This document shows positions 8,570-17,508 of a DNA stretch of 64,000 nt, in pieces. Each line of letters begins with the position of its first letter. The stretch's first letter is position 1. The stretch covers positions 372,001-436,000 of the forward strand of contig NZ_FNBP01000001.1 of assembly GCF_900102535.1 (NCBI RefSeq), given 5' to 3'. The translations under genes were made by a program, and so were the position numbers. This DNA is from Sulfitobacter delicatus. GTDB lineage: Bacteria; Pseudomonadota; Alphaproteobacteria; Rhodobacterales; Rhodobacteraceae. Under the pieces are notes generated by a model that saw nothing but the letters and a program-made list of their open reading frames with translations, ran no database searches and was not told the DNA's origin.

Positions 8570-9445
8570 TCAGCCTGCAAATTCCATGCGGGCATAGCCC
8601 TGCACAAAGAGCAGCGCGGTCAGGTCGCCATGGTTGATCCGGATGTAACATTCCGCCGCGACCGAGGGCTTTGCGTGCAGCGCCACGCCCATGCCCGCGC
8701 GGCTGAGCATGCCTAGATCATTGGCCCCATCGCCCACCGCGATGACCTGATCCTCGGTGATCCCCAGCTTAGCGGTGATCTCTTCCAGCGCAAGGACCTT
8801 GGCCTCGCGCCCCAGAATCGGCAGGCCCACCTCGCCCGACAGTTTGGCCTGATCCAACAGCAGCGTGTTGGCCCGGTTCTCGTCAAAGCCGAGCAACTCC
8901 GCCACTTTCGCCGTGAAGGCCGTGAACCCGCCCGAGACCAGTGCTGCATAGCCGCCTTGGGCCTTCATCGTGCCCACCAGCGCGCCGCCGCCGGGCATCA
9001 AGGTGATGCGCTCTGCCAGCACTTTGTCGATCACAGAAGCCTCTAGCCCCTTCAGCAACGCCACCCGTTCGCGCAGCGCGCCGTCGAAATCCAACTCACC
9101 ATTCATCGCTCGCGCGGTGATCTCTTTCACATGCGCGCCAACGCCCGCTTCCTCGGCCAACTCATCAATGCATTCCTGCTGGATCATCGTGCTGTCCATA
9201 TCCGCAAGCAACATCTGCTTGCGGCGGCCTTCTGTGGGCACGATCACCAGATCAACGCCCATCGACTGACAGTTTTCCCAAACATCCCAGCGGTTCGCGG
9301 GCATCTGCCCCAGCGGGAATTCCGCCGCCTCATCCGGCGCAAGCCAAAGCACATCGCCCCCGCCCCAAGCGTTGCGCAGGCTTTCCACCAGCGCCGGGTC
9401 GAGGCTGGGATTGGAGGGGGAGGTCAACAAAATTGCCGTGAACAT
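8570..9445 (-). CDS. serB: Phosphoserine phosphatase
   Basis: A 291-residue HAD-family phosphatase that removes phosphate from O-phosphoserine, the last step of serine synthesis. The catalytic DxDxT motif is LLADMDSTMIQ (Asp82 nucleophile, Asp84), and the metal motif AVGDGANDLGML lies near the C-terminus. The N-terminal 70 residues form an ACT-like regulatory part. I place the start at the ATG at 9445; an in-frame TTG at 9478 would add 11 residues that do not look conserved. It is divergent from serC-serA, so all three phosphorylated-pathway enzymes sit together. Confidence 0.93.
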   Translation of the reverse strand: MFTAILLTSPSNPSLDPALVESLRNAWGGGDVLWLAPDEAAEFPLGQMPANRWDVWENCQSMGVDLVIVPTEGRRKQMLLADMDSTMIQQECIDELAEEAGVGAHVKEITARAMNGELDFDGALRERVALLKGLEASVIDKVLAERITLMPGGGALVGTMKAQGGYAALVSGGFTAFTAKVAELLGFDENRANTLLLDQAKLSGEVGLPILGREAKVLALEEITAKLGITEDQVIAVGDGANDLGMLSRAGMGVALHAKPSVAAECYIRINHGDLTALLFVQGYARMEFAG

Positions 9446-9520
9446 AAGTTTCCGATCCGCATCATTCGCACGCAACAAAGCGCCAATACCGCGGTCCTAG
9501 CCGCATTTATCACCTTGTGC

Positions 9521-9599
9521 CAGCCCACCCTGCCCGCGTATCCCGGCAAGTGGGACACCCTTCCCCAACGAAGGGCGATTATCTGAGAGGGTAGCATAA
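9521..9599 (+). ncRNA. Structured leader upstream of serC (possible serC-motif RNA)
   Basis: The stretch just before serC can fold into a two-part stem (CCCAC 9524-9528 with GTGGG 9550-9554, and inside it TGCC 9531-9534 with GGCA 9545-9548). A second hairpin follows (CCCTTC 9558-9563 with GAAGGG 9570-9575). Conserved leaders upstream of serC have been reported in alphaproteobacteria as the serC motif. I could not compare this one with a covariance model, so the identity is inferred from position and folding only. Confidence 0.4.
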
Positions 9600-10763
9600 A
9601 TGGCTATTGAACAACCGGCAGCACGCCCGGACACGAAACCCGTTGCCGTACCGGCAAACCCGCGTTTCTCATCCGGCCCCTGCGCCAAAATCCCCACTTT
9701 CGACCTTACCAAGCTCGCGGACGCCCCGCTGGGCCGCAGCCACCGCGCCGCACCCGGCAAGGCGAAACTGCTGGAAGCGATCGAGACCACCCGCGAGGTG
9801 CTCGGCGTGCCTGCGGACTACCACATCGGCATCGTGCCCGCCTCCGACACCGGCGCATTTGAGATGGCCATGTGGTCGCTTTTGGGCGAACGCCCGGCGG
9901 AGATGGTCGCATGGGAAAGCTTTGGTGCAGGCTGGGTCACCGATGTGGTCAAGCAGCTGAAAATCGACGCGCAGGTCCACAAGGCGGAGTACGGCGAGAT
10001 CGTCGACATGGCCGCGCTGAACTATGACAACGACGTTTGCTTTACATGGAACGGCACCACCTCGGGTGTGCGGATGCCAAACGGCGACGCGATTCCGGCG
10101 GACCGCGCGGGTCTGACGCTTTGCGACGCCACCTCGGCGGCCTTTGCTATGGATCTGCCCTGGGACAAGCTGGATGTGACGACTTTCTCCTGGCAGAAAG
10201 TGCTGGGCGGCGAAGCGGCGCATGGCATGCTGATCCTGAGCCCCCGCGCGGTTGAGCGGTTGGAAAACTACACCCCCGCATGGCCCTTGCCGAAAATCTT
10301 CCGCCTGACCAAAGGCGGCAAGCTGATCGAAGGCATCTTTAAGGGCGAGACAATCAACACCCCCTCGATGCTCTGCGTTGAAGACTACCTGCTGGCGCTG
10401 GACTGGGCGAAATCCGTGGGCGGCCTCAAGGGTATGATCGCACGGGCCGATGCCAACACCAAAGCCATCGCCGATTTCGTTGAGGCGCATGACTGGATCG
10501 ACTTCCTTGCGAGTGATCCGGCGACGCGCTCCAACACCTCGGTCTGCCTCAAGTTCGCCGACGACCGTATCCAAGACGGCGCTGCCTTTGCCAAGGCTGT
10601 CGCCAAGCGGCTGGCCGACGAAGGTGTGGCGCTCGACATCGGCGCTTACCGCGATGCCCCTCCGGGCCTGCGCATCTGGTGCGGCGGCACGGTTGAAACC
10701 TCGGACATCGAAGCGATGCTGCCTTGGCTTGAATGGGCTTTTGAGACCGAAATTAACGCGTGA
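9600..10763 (+). CDS. serC: Phosphoserine aminotransferase
   Basis: A 387-residue PLP enzyme that transaminates 3-phosphohydroxypyruvate to O-phosphoserine using glutamate. The cofactor lysine is Lys200 in [16 protein letters not shown], and [13 protein letters not shown] near residue 81 forms the phosphate cup. The N-terminal extension to about residue 20 and the overall length fit the alphaproteobacterial form rather than the shorter E. coli protein. It is followed by serA after 97 bases that hold an inverted repeat, and the two are probably one operon. The leader may carry a regulatory RNA. Confidence 0.95.
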   Translation: MAIEQPAARPDTKPVAVPANPRFSSGPCAKIPTFDLTKLADAPLGRSHRAAPGKAKLLEAIETTREVLGVPADYHIGIVPASDTGAFEMAMWSLLGERPAEMVAWESFGAGWVTDVVKQLKIDAQVHKAEYGEIVDMAALNYDNDVCFTWNGTTSGVRMPNGDAIPADRAGLTLCDATSAAFAMDLPWDKLDVTTFSWQKVLGGEAAHGMLILSPRAVERLENYTPAWPLPKIFRLTKGGKLIEGIFKGETINTPSMLCVEDYLLALDWAKSVGGLKGMIARADANTKAIADFVEAHDWIDFLASDPATRSNTSVCLKFADDRIQDGAAFAKAVAKRLADEGVALDIGAYRDAPPGLRIWCGGTVETSDIEAMLPWLEWAFETEINA

Positions 10764-10769
10764 GGCGAC

Positions 10770-10832
10770 GGTGCGCAGGGACTGCGCACCCTACCCCATC
10801 CCATCCCGTAGGGTGCGCATTCACTGCGCACC
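10770..10832. repeat. REP-like long inverted repeat between serC and serA
   Basis: Two 25-base arms (10770-10794 and 10808-10832) are inverted copies with two mismatches, separated by 13 bases. Each arm is itself partly self-complementary (GTGCGCAG...CTGCGCAC). This suggests a dispersed palindromic element, which in an mRNA would form a long stem between the two cistrons and could protect the serC message end. Confidence 0.7.
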
Positions 10833-10860
10833 GCTGACCCCGATTTAAAGGACCACAAAC

Positions 10861-12456
10861 ATGGCTCCCAAAGTACTCATCTCCGACAAACTCTCCGAAG
10901 CTGCCGTCCAGATTTTCCGCGACCGCGGCATCGACGTGGATTTCCAGCCCGATCTGGGCAAGGACAAAGACAAACTGGCCGAGATCATCGGCAATTACGA
11001 CGGCCTCGCGATCCGCTCGGCCACCAAGGTGACGGAAAAGATCCTCGCCAACGCGCCGAACCTCAAGGTCATCGGCCGCGCAGGCATCGGCACCGACAAT
11101 ATCGATAAAGAGGCCGCCTCCAAACAGGGCGTAATCGTCATGAACACGCCTTTCGGCAACATGATCACCACCGCCGAACACGCCATTGCGATGATGTTCG
11201 CCGTGGCGCGGCAGATCCCTGAGGCATCGGCCTCCACCCATGCGGGCAAATGGGAAAAATCCAAATTCATGGGCGTCGAGCTGACCGGCAAGACGCTGGG
11301 CGTCATCGGCGCGGGCAACATCGGCGGCATCGTCTGCGACCGGGCGCGTGGGCTGAAGATGAAGGTCGTGGCCTATGACCCCTTCCTTGGCGAAGACAAA
11401 GCCGAAGAAATGGGCGTCGAAAAGGTCGAGTTGGACGACCTGCTGACCCGCGCCGATTTCATCACCCTGCACGTCCCCTATACCGAGCAGACAGCGAACA
11501 TCCTGAGCCGTGAGAACCTCGAAAAAACCAAAAAGGGCGTGCGCATTATCAACTGCGCCCGTGGCGGTCTGGTGGACGAAGAAGCGCTGGCCGATCTGCT
11601 GAAATCCGGCCATGTCGCAGGGGCAGGCTTTGACGTCTTTGCCGAAGAGCCCGCCACCGACAACCCGCTGTTCAACCTGCCCAACGTGGTCTGCACCCCA
11701 CACCTTGGCGCTGCCACCACCGAGGCGCAGGAGAACGTCGCCCTGCAGGTCGCCGAGCAGATGTCCGACTACCTGCTGACCGGCGCCGTGACCAATGCGC
11801 TGAACATGCCCTCGGTCACCGCCGAAGAAGCCAAGGTCATGGGCCCCTGGGTCAAGCTGGCCGGGCACCTGGGGGCCTTCATCGGCCAGATGACGGACGA
11901 GCCGATCAAGGCGATCAACATCCTCTATGACGGCTCGGTCGCGCAGATGAACCTCAAGGCGCTGAACTGTGGCGTCGTGGCGGGCATCATGAAGCGCGCC
12001 AATCCGGATGTGAACATGGTCTCGGCCCCCGTGGTCGCCCGCGAAAAGGGCATTCAGATCAGCACCACCAACCAAGACAAATCCGGCGTCTTCGACGGCT
12101 ATGTTAAAGTGACCGTGGTGACCGAAAAGCGCGAGCGCTCCATCGCGGGCACCGTGTTCTCGGACGGCAAGCCGCGCTTTATCCAGATCAAAGGCATCAC
12201 CATCGACGCCGAGATCGGTGAGCATATGCTCTATACCACCAACGAAGACGTGCCGGGCATCATCGGTACATTGGGCCAGACCATGGGCGAAAACGGCGTG
12301 AACATCGCGAACTTCACGCTGGGTCGCCATACGGCGAAAGGCGAGGCGATTGCTCTTCTGTATGTCGACGATCAGGTGCCGGAGCCAGTGATCGGCAAAC
12401 TGCGCGACACCGGCATGTTCCGGCAGATCAAACCGCTGCAATTCGACGTCGCATAA
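10861..12456 (+). CDS. serA: D-3-phosphoglycerate dehydrogenase
   Basis: A 531-residue NAD-dependent dehydrogenase, the first step from 3-phosphoglycerate to serine. The nucleotide-binding loop is GVIGAGNIGGIV (about 147-158). The catalytic set appears as INCARGGLVDEEAL (Arg), an acidic residue in FAEEPA, and TPHLGAAT (His). The length and the long C-terminal part (allosteric substrate-binding and ACT domains, ending in the EDVPGIIGTLGQTMGENGVN stretch) make it the long SerA type. AAAGGA precedes the ATG. A clear terminator follows. Confidence 0.96.
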   Translation: MAPKVLISDKLSEAAVQIFRDRGIDVDFQPDLGKDKDKLAEIIGNYDGLAIRSATKVTEKILANAPNLKVIGRAGIGTDNIDKEAASKQGVIVMNTPFGNMITTAEHAIAMMFAVARQIPEASASTHAGKWEKSKFMGVELTGKTLGVIGAGNIGGIVCDRARGLKMKVVAYDPFLGEDKAEEMGVEKVELDDLLTRADFITLHVPYTEQTANILSRENLEKTKKGVRIINCARGGLVDEEALADLLKSGHVAGAGFDVFAEEPATDNPLFNLPNVVCTPHLGAATTEAQENVALQVAEQMSDYLLTGAVTNALNMPSVTAEEAKVMGPWVKLAGHLGAFIGQMTDEPIKAINILYDGSVAQMNLKALNCGVVAGIMKRANPDVNMVSAPVVAREKGIQISTTNQDKSGVFDGYVKVTVVTEKRERSIAGTVFSDGKPRFIQIKGITIDAEIGEHMLYTTNEDVPGIIGTLGQTMGENGVNIANFTLGRHTAKGEAIALLYVDDQVPEPVIGKLRDTGMFRQIKPLQFDVA

Positions 12457-12474
12457 GCGTCCATCTGACTACTG

Positions 12475-12503
12475 AAAGCGCCCCCCGCCGGGGGCGCTTT
12501 TAC
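12475..12503 (+). terminator. Intrinsic terminator after serA
   Basis: An AAAGCGCCCC/GGGGCGCTTT stem with a 6-base loop is followed by a short T-rich tail. It separates serA from the convergent membrane-protein gene. Confidence 0.8.
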
Positions 12504-12505
12504 AT

Positions 12506-12877
12506 TTAGGGCACTGCTCTGCTGCGCCACAAAACGATTAAGAACATTAACGCAGATAGAATGCTTAGCATCGATCCGATCTTTGCCAAGGTCTCGCCCG
12601 CCCCTGTAACGGCCATTGCGATTCCCGGTACGATGACGACCAGCCCCAGCAGAGCCACGCCGAAATGCGCCCAAGCCAAACGGCTCGCCGTCGCTGCCGG
12701 TACAAGGTGGTAGTAAAACCCGTAAATCGCAAAACTGACCCAGCCCAGCAGGTTCAAATGCGCATGGGCGGGGGAAAGCGTATGGTCTGCGCTGGCCGAC
12801 ATCTGGATGCCCCAAGCCATCCCAATCAACACCGCGATCGTCCCGCTCAACAAAAACGCAAAAGAAATACCACGCAT
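12506..12877 (-). CDS. Small four-helix membrane protein with an HAHLNLLGW motif
   Basis: A 123-residue protein with four predicted membrane segments (about 4-24, 38-59, 69-92 and 95-117). The stretch SPAHAHLNLLGWVSFAIYG (His38, His40) resembles haem-binding helices of nitric-oxide-reductase and cbb3-oxidase subunit I, but the protein is only a fraction of that size, so it may be a stand-alone haem-binding or sensing relative. I favour the ATG at 12877, which has GGAAGG upstream, over the one at 12895, which has none. It lies immediately after the cupin gene on the same strand. Function unknown. Confidence 0.65.
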   Translation of the reverse strand: MRGISFAFLLSGTIAVLIGMAWGIQMSASADHTLSPAHAHLNLLGWVSFAIYGFYYHLVPAATASRLAWAHFGVALLGLVVIVPGIAMAVTGAGETLAKIGSMLSILSALMFLIVLWRSRAVP

Positions 12878-12891
12878 GTCGTACCTTCCAT

Positions 12892-13353
12892 TCAAACTGC
12901 TGCTAGCGGAGGGCCCGTAAAGGCCAGATGGTAAAGCGCGGCGCGTTTGGTGATTTCCTCCATATCGGACGGAATCGCCAATTGATCACGCCCCATTTCA
13001 ACAAAGAAACCTTCAAAACCACCGGGGGTGAGGATGACCAGATGCCGTGAGGGTACATCCCCCACCACCCGAAACGTATGTTCTGCGCCGCGGGGCACAA
13101 AGACGGTCTCGCCTTCGCCAACAATAGACCGCTCCCCGTTCAGGATAAACTCCGCCTGGCCGCTCAGCATCACAAAAGTTTCGTCGGCATCTTGGTGCAC
13201 ATGCAACGGCGGACCGCTCTCCGGCGGCGCTTCCGAACGGACAATGGACATCGCCCCACCGCTCGCCTCTTTGGACAAGATGATTTCGTATGTCGTACCG
13301 AGCCATTCGACTGTCTGCGTGTCATTCGCCATCTGCATATCATGGTCTCCCAT
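12892..13353 (-). CDS. Cupin-domain protein
   Basis: A 153-residue single-domain cupin. Motif 1 is PPLHVHQDADETFVMLSG (two histidines and a glutamate for metal binding) and motif 2 is FVPRGAEHTFRV. The family is catalytically diverse (dioxygenases, isomerases, binding proteins), so no reaction is assigned. GGGAG 7 bases upstream fixes the start at 13353. It is divergent from a LysR regulator with 78 bases between them, which suggests that LysR controls it together with the membrane protein downstream. Confidence 0.75.
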   Translation of the reverse strand: MGDHDMQMANDTQTVEWLGTTYEIILSKEASGGAMSIVRSEAPPESGPPLHVHQDADETFVMLSGQAEFILNGERSIVGEGETVFVPRGAEHTFRVVGDVPSRHLVILTPGGFEGFFVEMGRDQLAIPSDMEEITKRAALYHLAFTGPPLAAV

Positions 13354-13398
13354 TTTGTCACTCCCTGCAAAACCGTCTCACGAGATGATTAATTCTGG

Positions 13399-13411
13399 AA
13401 ACTCATAGTTT
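13399..13411. promoter_or_regulatory. Palindrome in the cupin/LysR divergent spacer
   Basis: AAACTCATAGTTT has perfect 5-bp arms around CAT and lies 20 bases before the LysR start. It is a candidate LysR operator, inferred only from symmetry and placement. Confidence 0.4.
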
Positions 13412-13431
13412 TTATTTCTACTATTTGCTGG

Positions 13432-14382
13432 ATGAATTTATCGGGGTTTGACCTTAACCTGTTGCGGGTGCTCGACGCGCTTTTGCAGGAAAATTCGACG
13501 GTCGCAGCTGGCCGTCGCATAGGCTTGTCGCAGCCTGCAGTTTCGGCAGCGCTCGGACGGTTGCGCGCAGCGCTTGGGGATCCATTGTTCGTCCGGGTTG
13601 GGCAACGGTTGGAGCCCACACCCTATGCCATTAGCCTCGCCGAACCGCTGCGCAGCGCTCTGAATGACGTCGAGGCAATGCTCTCTGGACCGCCAGAGTT
13701 TGATCCCGCCAAGGCAACTGACCGCTTCACTCTCTCAGGCAGCGACTTTTTTGCCGAAATGCTGATGCCTGCACTTGGCGATCATCTCGCTCGGCTGGCG
13801 CCGGGCATTCTGTTGCAGCTGGTGGATCTGGTCCCGGACAATTACATCGCGCCGCTCAAGACCCATGAGGTCGATCTTGCTTTGATCCCGCAATTGGAAT
13901 GTCCTGCTTGGGTGGACTGGCAGCCGCTCTTCAACTCCAGCTTTGCCGTCATCGCACGGCGAGGTCACCCGGCACTGACCGCTCTCACGCCGGACAAAGA
14001 GATGCCGCTCGACCTGCTCTGCGATCTCGGCCACATCCTGTGTTCGCCCGAAGGCCAGACCGCCGCGATGGGTGACAGCGCCCTGGCTGCCGTAGGCCGC
14101 AAGCGCCGGGTAGTGATGACCTTGCCGGTGTTCTACGGCGTCTTCAGTACGGTGGCCGGCAGCGATCACATCGCCTTTGTGCCCCAGCAAATGGCCCATC
14201 AAATGGCCCGCAAGCTGAACATCAACGTTTACACGCCGCCCTTCCCCATGCCGACACCCGTGATCGGCATGTACTGGCACAAACGTGCCACCAATGCCCC
14301 CGCTCACCGCTGGCTGCGCGCGCAAATCGCTGCGTTGATGCAGCCGCTAAACGACGGCGAAGCCGACCTCCCTCAAGCCTGA
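13432..14382 (+). CDS. LysR-family transcriptional regulator
   Basis: A 316-residue LysR-type regulator. The N-terminal helix-turn-helix is clear (LLRVLDALLQENSTVAAGRR, then LSQPAVSAALGRLRAALGD), followed by an effector-binding domain of about 220 residues in the NodD/PcpR-like style. It is divergent from the cupin and membrane-protein genes, the usual LysR arrangement, and is followed 15 bases later by a phosphatase gene that may share its transcript. The inducer is unknown. Confidence 0.87.
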   Translation: MNLSGFDLNLLRVLDALLQENSTVAAGRRIGLSQPAVSAALGRLRAALGDPLFVRVGQRLEPTPYAISLAEPLRSALNDVEAMLSGPPEFDPAKATDRFTLSGSDFFAEMLMPALGDHLARLAPGILLQLVDLVPDNYIAPLKTHEVDLALIPQLECPAWVDWQPLFNSSFAVIARRGHPALTALTPDKEMPLDLLCDLGHILCSPEGQTAAMGDSALAAVGRKRRVVMTLPVFYGVFSTVAGSDHIAFVPQQMAHQMARKLNINVYTPPFPMPTPVIGMYWHKRATNAPAHRWLRAQIAALMQPLNDGEADLPQA

Positions 14383-14397
14383 CCAAAGGACCACTCC

Positions 14398-15126
14398 ATG
14401 CCCCGCCCCATATACGCCATCGGCGATATTCACGGCCAAGCCGCCGAGCTCGACCGTGTTCTAGACCTGATCCATCAAGACGGCGGCGCAGAGGCGGAGA
14501 TCTTCTTTCTGGGCGATTTCATTGACCGGGGCCCGGACAGTCAAGGCGTGATGGAGCGCCTGTCTAGGGGCAAGTCCGAGGGCCGCAACTGGACCTTCCT
14601 TATGGGCAACCACGACCGCATGTTCCGCTGGTTCATGGAAGACTTCCCGCGCCATGACCCGACCCTGCTGGTCGAGTTCAACTGGCTACACCCCCGCATC
14701 GGAGGCGACACCACGCTGGCCTCCTACGGCATTCCCGTCACCGGGCGCGACCGTATGTCAGAAATCCACGCCCGCGCCCGCGAGGCGGTGCCGCAGAGCC
14801 ATATCGACTTTCTGCAGAACTTAGCGCTCAGCCATGAAACGCCCGATCATTTCTTTGCCCACGCAGGCATCAGACCCGGCGTGCCGCTCAATGATCAAAC
14901 CGAAGGCGATCTGCTGTGGATCCGCAAAGAGTTTCACGCCTTCACCGCCCCGCACCCTAAGCTGATCGTGCACGGCCATACGCCCGTCGACAGCGCCATG
15001 CACTACGGCAACCGGGTCAATCTCGACACCGGGGCAGGCTACGGCAAGCCGCTCTGCGCCGCCGTTTTTGAAGGACCTGAAACTTGGGTCCTCACCGAAC
15101 AAGGGCGCAACCGCCTGCGCCCTTGA
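14398..15126 (+). CDS. Serine/threonine-type metallophosphatase
   Basis: A 242-residue PPP-family phosphoesterase resembling bacteriophage-lambda-type and Roseobacter serine/threonine phosphatases. The metal motifs are in order: GDIHGQ (Asp10, His12), GDFIDRGPDS near residue 40, GNHD near residue 75, and later HAGIRPG and HGHTPVD. No membrane segment or regulatory domain is seen, so it is cytoplasmic. AAGGA precedes the ATG. Whether it acts on proteins or on small molecules such as dinucleoside polyphosphates cannot be told. Confidence 0.85.
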   Translation: MPRPIYAIGDIHGQAAELDRVLDLIHQDGGAEAEIFFLGDFIDRGPDSQGVMERLSRGKSEGRNWTFLMGNHDRMFRWFMEDFPRHDPTLLVEFNWLHPRIGGDTTLASYGIPVTGRDRMSEIHARAREAVPQSHIDFLQNLALSHETPDHFFAHAGIRPGVPLNDQTEGDLLWIRKEFHAFTAPHPKLIVHGHTPVDSAMHYGNRVNLDTGAGYGKPLCAAVFEGPETWVLTEQGRNRLRP

Positions 15127-15136
15127 CTTACCCCCG

Positions 15137-15159
15137 CTCTTTTTGGCCATAAATACTTC
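15137..15159. repeat. First copy of a 23-base intergenic element containing TTTTTGGCC
   Basis: Read on the minus strand this is GAAGTATTTATGGCCAAAAA followed by GAG. A near-identical element lies at 19415-19437. Both copies sit between convergent genes, here the phosphatase and tdh, which suggests a shared role in ending transcription. Confidence 0.6.
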
Positions 15160-15190
15160 TGCGCCCGACCTGCCTGGGGCGCGACGCCTA

Positions 15191-16231
15191 TTAAGTCCAG
15201 TCGAGCACCACTTTGCCAGATTGCCCCGACTTCATCGCGGCAAAGCCCTCTTCAAAGTCATCCACCCCAAAGCGGTGCGTGATGATAGCCGAGACGTCGA
15301 GGCCATTTTCCAACATGGCAATCATCTTGTACCAAGTCTCGAAAATCTCGCGGCCATAGACGCCTTTGATGGTGATCGCCTTGAACACGATCCGGCTCCA
15401 ATCCACCGGCGATTTGCCCGGCGGAATGCCCAGCATCGCAATGCGCCCGCCCATGGTCATCGCTTCAACCATCTGGTCCAGCGCCTGCTGGTTGCCCGAC
15501 ATCTCAAGCCCGACGTCAAAGCCCTGTTTCATCTTCAAGCGCGGGATTACATCGGCCAAATCTTCTTCGGCCACATTGACCGGCACCACATCCGCGACCT
15601 TCTCGGCCAGCGCCAGCCGGTCGGGGTTCACATCCGTGATCACCACATGCCGCGCCCCCACATGCCGCGCCACGGCGGCGGCCATGATGCCGATGGGGCC
15701 AGCGCCGGTGATCAGCACGTCTTCGCCCACCAAATCGAAGCTCAGCGCCGTATGCACCGCATTGCCCAAAGGATCGAGGATCGCGCCGATGTCGTCGGAA
15801 ATCTCATCCGGCAGCGGCACCACGTTAAAAGCGGGCAGCCGCAAATATTGCGCAAATGCGCCTTGCTCATTCACCCCAATCCCCCGCGTCGCAGGATCAA
15901 GGTGGAACTTGCCCGCCCGGCTCTGTCGCGACTGTTTGCCGATCAGATGCCCCTCGCCCGAACAGCGCTGGCCAATCTCCAGCCCTTCGACATTGCGGCC
16001 CAGCTCGACGATCTCGCCCGCAAACTCATGGCCGGTGATCATCGGCACCGGCACGGTCTGCGCGGCCCAATCGTCCCAATTCCAGATGTGAATATCCGTG
16101 CCGCAGATGCCGGTCTTGTTGATCTTGATGAGCACGTCATCAGGGCCAATCTCAGGCACCGGGGCATGGGTCATCCACAGCCCTTCGCGGGCGTGCAGCT
16201 TGGACAGCGCTTTCATTTCATTCGTGGTCAT
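15191..16231 (-). CDS. tdh: L-threonine 3-dehydrogenase
   Basis: A 346-residue zinc alcohol-dehydrogenase-family enzyme that oxidises threonine to 2-amino-3-ketobutyrate with NAD. Catalytic zinc ligands are Cys43 in [10 protein letters not shown] and His68-Glu69 in ITGHEFAGE. The nucleotide-binding glycine loop is in [29 protein letters not shown] is a hallmark of Tdh rather than of other members of the family. The start overlaps the kbl stop in an ATGA, so the two enzymes of the pathway are translationally coupled. Confidence 0.96.
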   Translation of the reverse strand: MTTNEMKALSKLHAREGLWMTHAPVPEIGPDDVLIKINKTGICGTDIHIWNWDDWAAQTVPVPMITGHEFAGEIVELGRNVEGLEIGQRCSGEGHLIGKQSRQSRAGKFHLDPATRGIGVNEQGAFAQYLRLPAFNVVPLPDEISDDIGAILDPLGNAVHTALSFDLVGEDVLITGAGPIGIMAAAVARHVGARHVVITDVNPDRLALAEKVADVVPVNVAEEDLADVIPRLKMKQGFDVGLEMSGNQQALDQMVEAMTMGGRIAMLGIPPGKSPVDWSRIVFKAITIKGVYGREIFETWYKMIAMLENGLDVSAIITHRFGVDDFEEGFAAMKSGQSGKVVLDWT

Positions 16232-17415
16232 TCGATCACCCCACAGGCTTTGCCTGCCACTTCAAAGGCTTTGAGCGCCCGGTCCAATTGTTCGCGGGTC
16301 AGGGCCGCGTTCATCTGCGTGCGAATGCGCGCTTGTCCGCGCGGCACCACCGGAAAGAAAAAGCCCGAGACATAGACACCCTCTTCAAACAGCTTCGCTG
16401 CCATGTCTTGCGCAAGCTGCGCCTCGCCCAGCATCACCGGCACGATGGGATGGCCGCCTGGCAGCAGGTCAAAACCCAGTTTCTCCAACCCCGCGCGCCA
16501 ATATTCGGTGTTCTCAAACAGGCGCGCGCGCAGGTCGTCGCCTTCTTCCACCAGTTCCAGCGCCCGCATCCCGGCCATGACAATTGACGACGGCAGTGAG
16601 TTGGAAAACAGATAGGGCCGCGCGCGCTGGCGCAGCAGGTCGATCACCGGCTGAGGCCCGGCAATATAGCCACCAATCGCCCCGCCAAGCGCCTTGCCCA
16701 GCGTACCGGTTACGATATCCACCTTAACCCCGTGATGCGCCGGAGTGCCTTCACCTTTCGGCCCCATAAAGCCGGTGGAGTGGCAATCATCGACCATCAC
16801 CAGCGCCTCGTATTTCTCGGCCAGCGCCACGATCTCGGGCAGTTTGGCGAGGTAGCCGTCCATGCTGAAGACACCGTCGGTGGCGATCATGATATGGCGT
16901 GCGCCGTCTTCGCGGGCTTGCTTCAGCTTGGCCTCCAGATCCGCCATGTCGCTATTGGCGTAGCGGTAGCGTTTGGCTTTGCAAAGGCGGATGCCGTCGA
17001 TGATCGACGCATGGTTCAGCGCGTCCGAGATCACCGCATCCTCCGGCCCCAAAAGCGGCTCAAAGAGCCCGCCATTGGCGTCAAAGCAAGCGGCAAAGAG
17101 GATCGAATCGTCATGGCCCAGAAAGTGCGCCAGCTTTTGTTCCAATTCCCGGTGAATGTCCTGCGTGCCGCAAATAAAGCGGACGGAGGCCATGCCAAAA
17201 CCCTTGTCGTCCATCGCCTGTTTGGCCGTCGCGATCAGGTCGGGATGGTCGGCTAAGCCAAGGTAGTTGTTGGCGCAGAGGTTGATCACTTCGCGGGTGC
17301 CGACTTCGATCTCGCCGCCCTGCGGTGTGGTGATCAGGCGCTCGCGTTTCATCATGCCCTCGGCGTCAATCTCGGCCAGGGTATCGGTGATGTGGTCCAG
17401 AAATGCTTTGGTCAT
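16228..17415 (-). CDS. kbl: Glycine C-acetyltransferase (2-amino-3-ketobutyrate CoA ligase)
   Basis: A 395-residue PLP enzyme of the alpha-oxoamine synthase family. It splits 2-amino-3-ketobutyrate with CoA into glycine and acetyl-CoA. The Schiff-base lysine is Lys241 in [15 protein letters not shown], and [11 protein letters not shown] holds the cofactor aspartate. AAGGAGA precedes the ATG. It is the first gene of kbl-tdh. Two dyads in the 93 bases upstream, next to a regulator gene, are the likely control sites. Confidence 0.96.
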   Translation of the reverse strand: MTKAFLDHITDTLAEIDAEGMMKRERLITTPQGGEIEVGTREVINLCANNYLGLADHPDLIATAKQAMDDKGFGMASVRFICGTQDIHRELEQKLAHFLGHDDSILFAACFDANGGLFEPLLGPEDAVISDALNHASIIDGIRLCKAKRYRYANSDMADLEAKLKQAREDGARHIMIATDGVFSMDGYLAKLPEIVALAEKYEALVMVDDCHSTGFMGPKGEGTPAHHGVKVDIVTGTLGKALGGAIGGYIAGPQPVIDLLRQRARPYLFSNSLPSSIVMAGMRALELVEEGDDLRARLFENTEYWRAGLEKLGFDLLPGGHPIVPVMLGEAQLAQDMAAKLFEEGVYVSGFFFPVVPRGQARIRTQMNAALTREQLDRALKAFEVAGKACGVIE

Positions 17416-17453
17416 GAGACTCTCCTTTTAAGGCCCATCTACCATAGCGGAGA

Positions 17454-17507
17454 CTATTCCGAAATAGAGGATTTCTTGAATAGCGGATTTTTTCCGATAT
17501 ACCGGAA
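17454..17507. promoter_or_regulatory. Two TTCCG-containing dyads upstream of kbl
   Basis: CTATTCCGAAATAG (17454-17467, 5-bp arms) and TTCCGATATACCGGAA (17492-17507, 5-bp arms) lie between the end of the XRE-cupin regulator gene and the kbl start. They share a TTCCGA half-site. They are candidate operators through which the neighbouring regulator controls kbl-tdh; this is an inference. Confidence 0.45.
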
Positions 17508-17508
17508 G

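Noticed and set aside
10753-12441. A 562-codon open frame on the minus strand opposite serA
   Set aside because: It mirrors the serA codons; its translation has no family resemblance and is rich in Asp, His and Gly as expected from the antisense of a GC-rich gene.
15068-16375. A 435-codon plus-strand frame opposite tdh
   Set aside because: It runs across the phosphatase end and all of tdh; the composition is that of a shadow frame.
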